Below are positions 62,971 to 64,000 of a stretch of DNA of 64,000 nt, piece by piece. Under the pieces are notes generated by a model. The model saw only the letters and a list, made by a program, of their open reading frames with translations, was not told the origin of the DNA and did not search any database. Source of the stretch: Dallia pectoralis (taxonomy: Eukaryota > Chordata > Actinopteri > Esociformes > Umbridae); assembly GCA_029465975.1 (NCBI GenBank), contig CM055745.1, positions 17,844,258-17,908,257 on the forward strand. Direction: 5' to 3'. The position numbers and the translations under genes were made by a program. The first letter of the stretch is position 1. Each line of letters starts with the position of its first letter.

Positions 62971-64000
62971 CAATCTGTTGTCTAGTCTGACACACACACA
63001 CGCACACGCACCAACACCCCAAGAAAGTGTACTTTTTTAAAAGGTTTTAATTATTGTCATGGATTGAATTATTTTCATTTCCTAGACCCATCTAGAACCA
63101 ATAATTGAATAGGAAAATAGTTGCGCACTCATCTTGAAATAAACGCTTTAACGGCTTTAAACCCACTGTTTAACTAAAGATAATTCTGCATACATGGGGA
63201 CTACATGGAGAATAGTACTTTGTCTCTACCAGAACTAATTATTAGATCAATTCTCTCCATTAGCGATGAAGACAGTGGTAAATAAATCGCCACTTTTGAG
63301 GTATTTGAGCGAACTATCTTCTTGTAAGAACATCTGTTTCTACTCCCTGGAGGAGGTGGTTATGTGCGGTTTAGGAATTGGTGCAGGTTCTCTCAGAAAA
63401 CCAGGGGCAATGTTTTTTCCCCACCAGCTGACCAGGGCCACAAAGCATTCTGTATAGACCACCATCTGTTTCGAGTTTAGTCACAAGCGAGTCCACTGTG
63501 GTCGACTAACCGGAGACAGTTTTACCTGATTCATAAGTAATCTAATTGTTCCAACCACATTTCCGGCGATCAATGAAGTTGATCTCAACAGATGATCAGG
63601 AGAAATGATAATGACTTATTCTTCACAAGTAAACAGCCACATTGTGAAAGTCTACCAGTCCGTTGCCATTTCAGATTTACAGAAGTGCTTTAACACTTTG
63701 TCTTTACTGATCGATGGGTCCAGTATATGTACAAAATACAGGTTGTGCTTAGATTTTCACATTACTGTATATGCAACAAAAGTTATTGCTGGCTCAGTGA
63801 GACACATTTCTGTTCTCTGGATTTATTTCCTAATTTTGGACAGTAGATTAAACTATCACCTTATAAGAGGCTGCAATAAGTGTGACAATTACAAAGAAAC
63901 TGCTAAAAGATTGTAAAACCACTGGTGATAACAGCTTTTGATCCTATAAATATTCTTGGACAATGAGGTAGGACGATGAGTGATGAGCTTGGATGATGGG
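62971..64000. other. Spacer with short (CA)n run and one stray repeat unit
   Basis: A short CA-rich run lies at about 62990-63010. A single 26-bp piece of the 36-bp unit sits at 63438-63463, away from the array. The rest is single-copy AT-rich sequence with no recognisable gene up to the window end. Confidence 0.55.

Noticed and set aside
62000..62990. Open frames of 215-315 codons on both strands over the 36-bp array
   Set aside because: They occur on both strands at once and follow from a 36-bp unit; neither has unique flanking coding sequence.

Overview
This looks like nuclear DNA of a ray-finned (teleost) fish. It has one large vertebrate neuronal gene with canonical GT-AG introns, a Tc1-type transposon of the kind common in fish, the 3' LTR of a Ty3/gypsy-like element, a fish L2-type LINE/SINE tail, GT/CA microsatellites, and a very high minisatellite load. 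I see no bacterial, viral or CRISPR features. The species cannot be named from the sequence alone.

The only gene I can name with confidence is map1a (microtubule-associated protein 1A), on the + strand. Five coding exons can be placed at base level: 28553-28635, 28820-28957, 30289-41905, 42184-42416 and 43276-43431. The phases agree at every junction. The third exon is 11,617 bp and carries most of the protein. Together the exons encode about 4,075 residues, with the first N-terminal exon(s) missing. The protein ends in KIEF, as MAP1A does (MAP1B ends in KIEL). A second, internal start at 30442 matches the N-terminus of the short mammalian MAP1A form and would give 3,950 residues. Inside the giant exon, 16 head-to-tail copies of an exact 60-bp unit encode a 20-residue acidic/basic repeat.

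More than half of the window (about 36 of 64 kb) is tandem repeat, in at least 17 arrays with mostly unrelated units. In order these are: a GC-rich 24/27-bp array next to an LTR (1-898), then units of 47, 38, 33, 25, 76, 22 and 21 bp, a huge 24-bp array of about 549 units (14523-27690), 35 bp, the coding 60-bp array, 41 bp (last map1a intron), 37 bp (3' of map1a), 58 bp, a linked 25-bp/20-bp pair (50815-55174), 72 bp (55423-61163), a purine-rich 76-bp duplication and a 36-bp array (62032-62970). No map1a exon is recognisable upstream of 28553. The first 28.5 kb, including the 13.2-kb array, is therefore inferred to be map1a intron.

Downstream of map1a are a probable 3' UTR, two possible exons of an unidentified gene (47507-47700 and 55218-55362), and otherwise AT-rich DNA with no recognisable genes. 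The long open frames across the arrays follow from repeat units that are multiples of 3 bp, or that lack stops in some frame. I do not call them genes. I found no new enzyme or defence system. The most unusual features are the number, size and higher-order structure of the arrays, and the in-frame repeat expansion in map1a.
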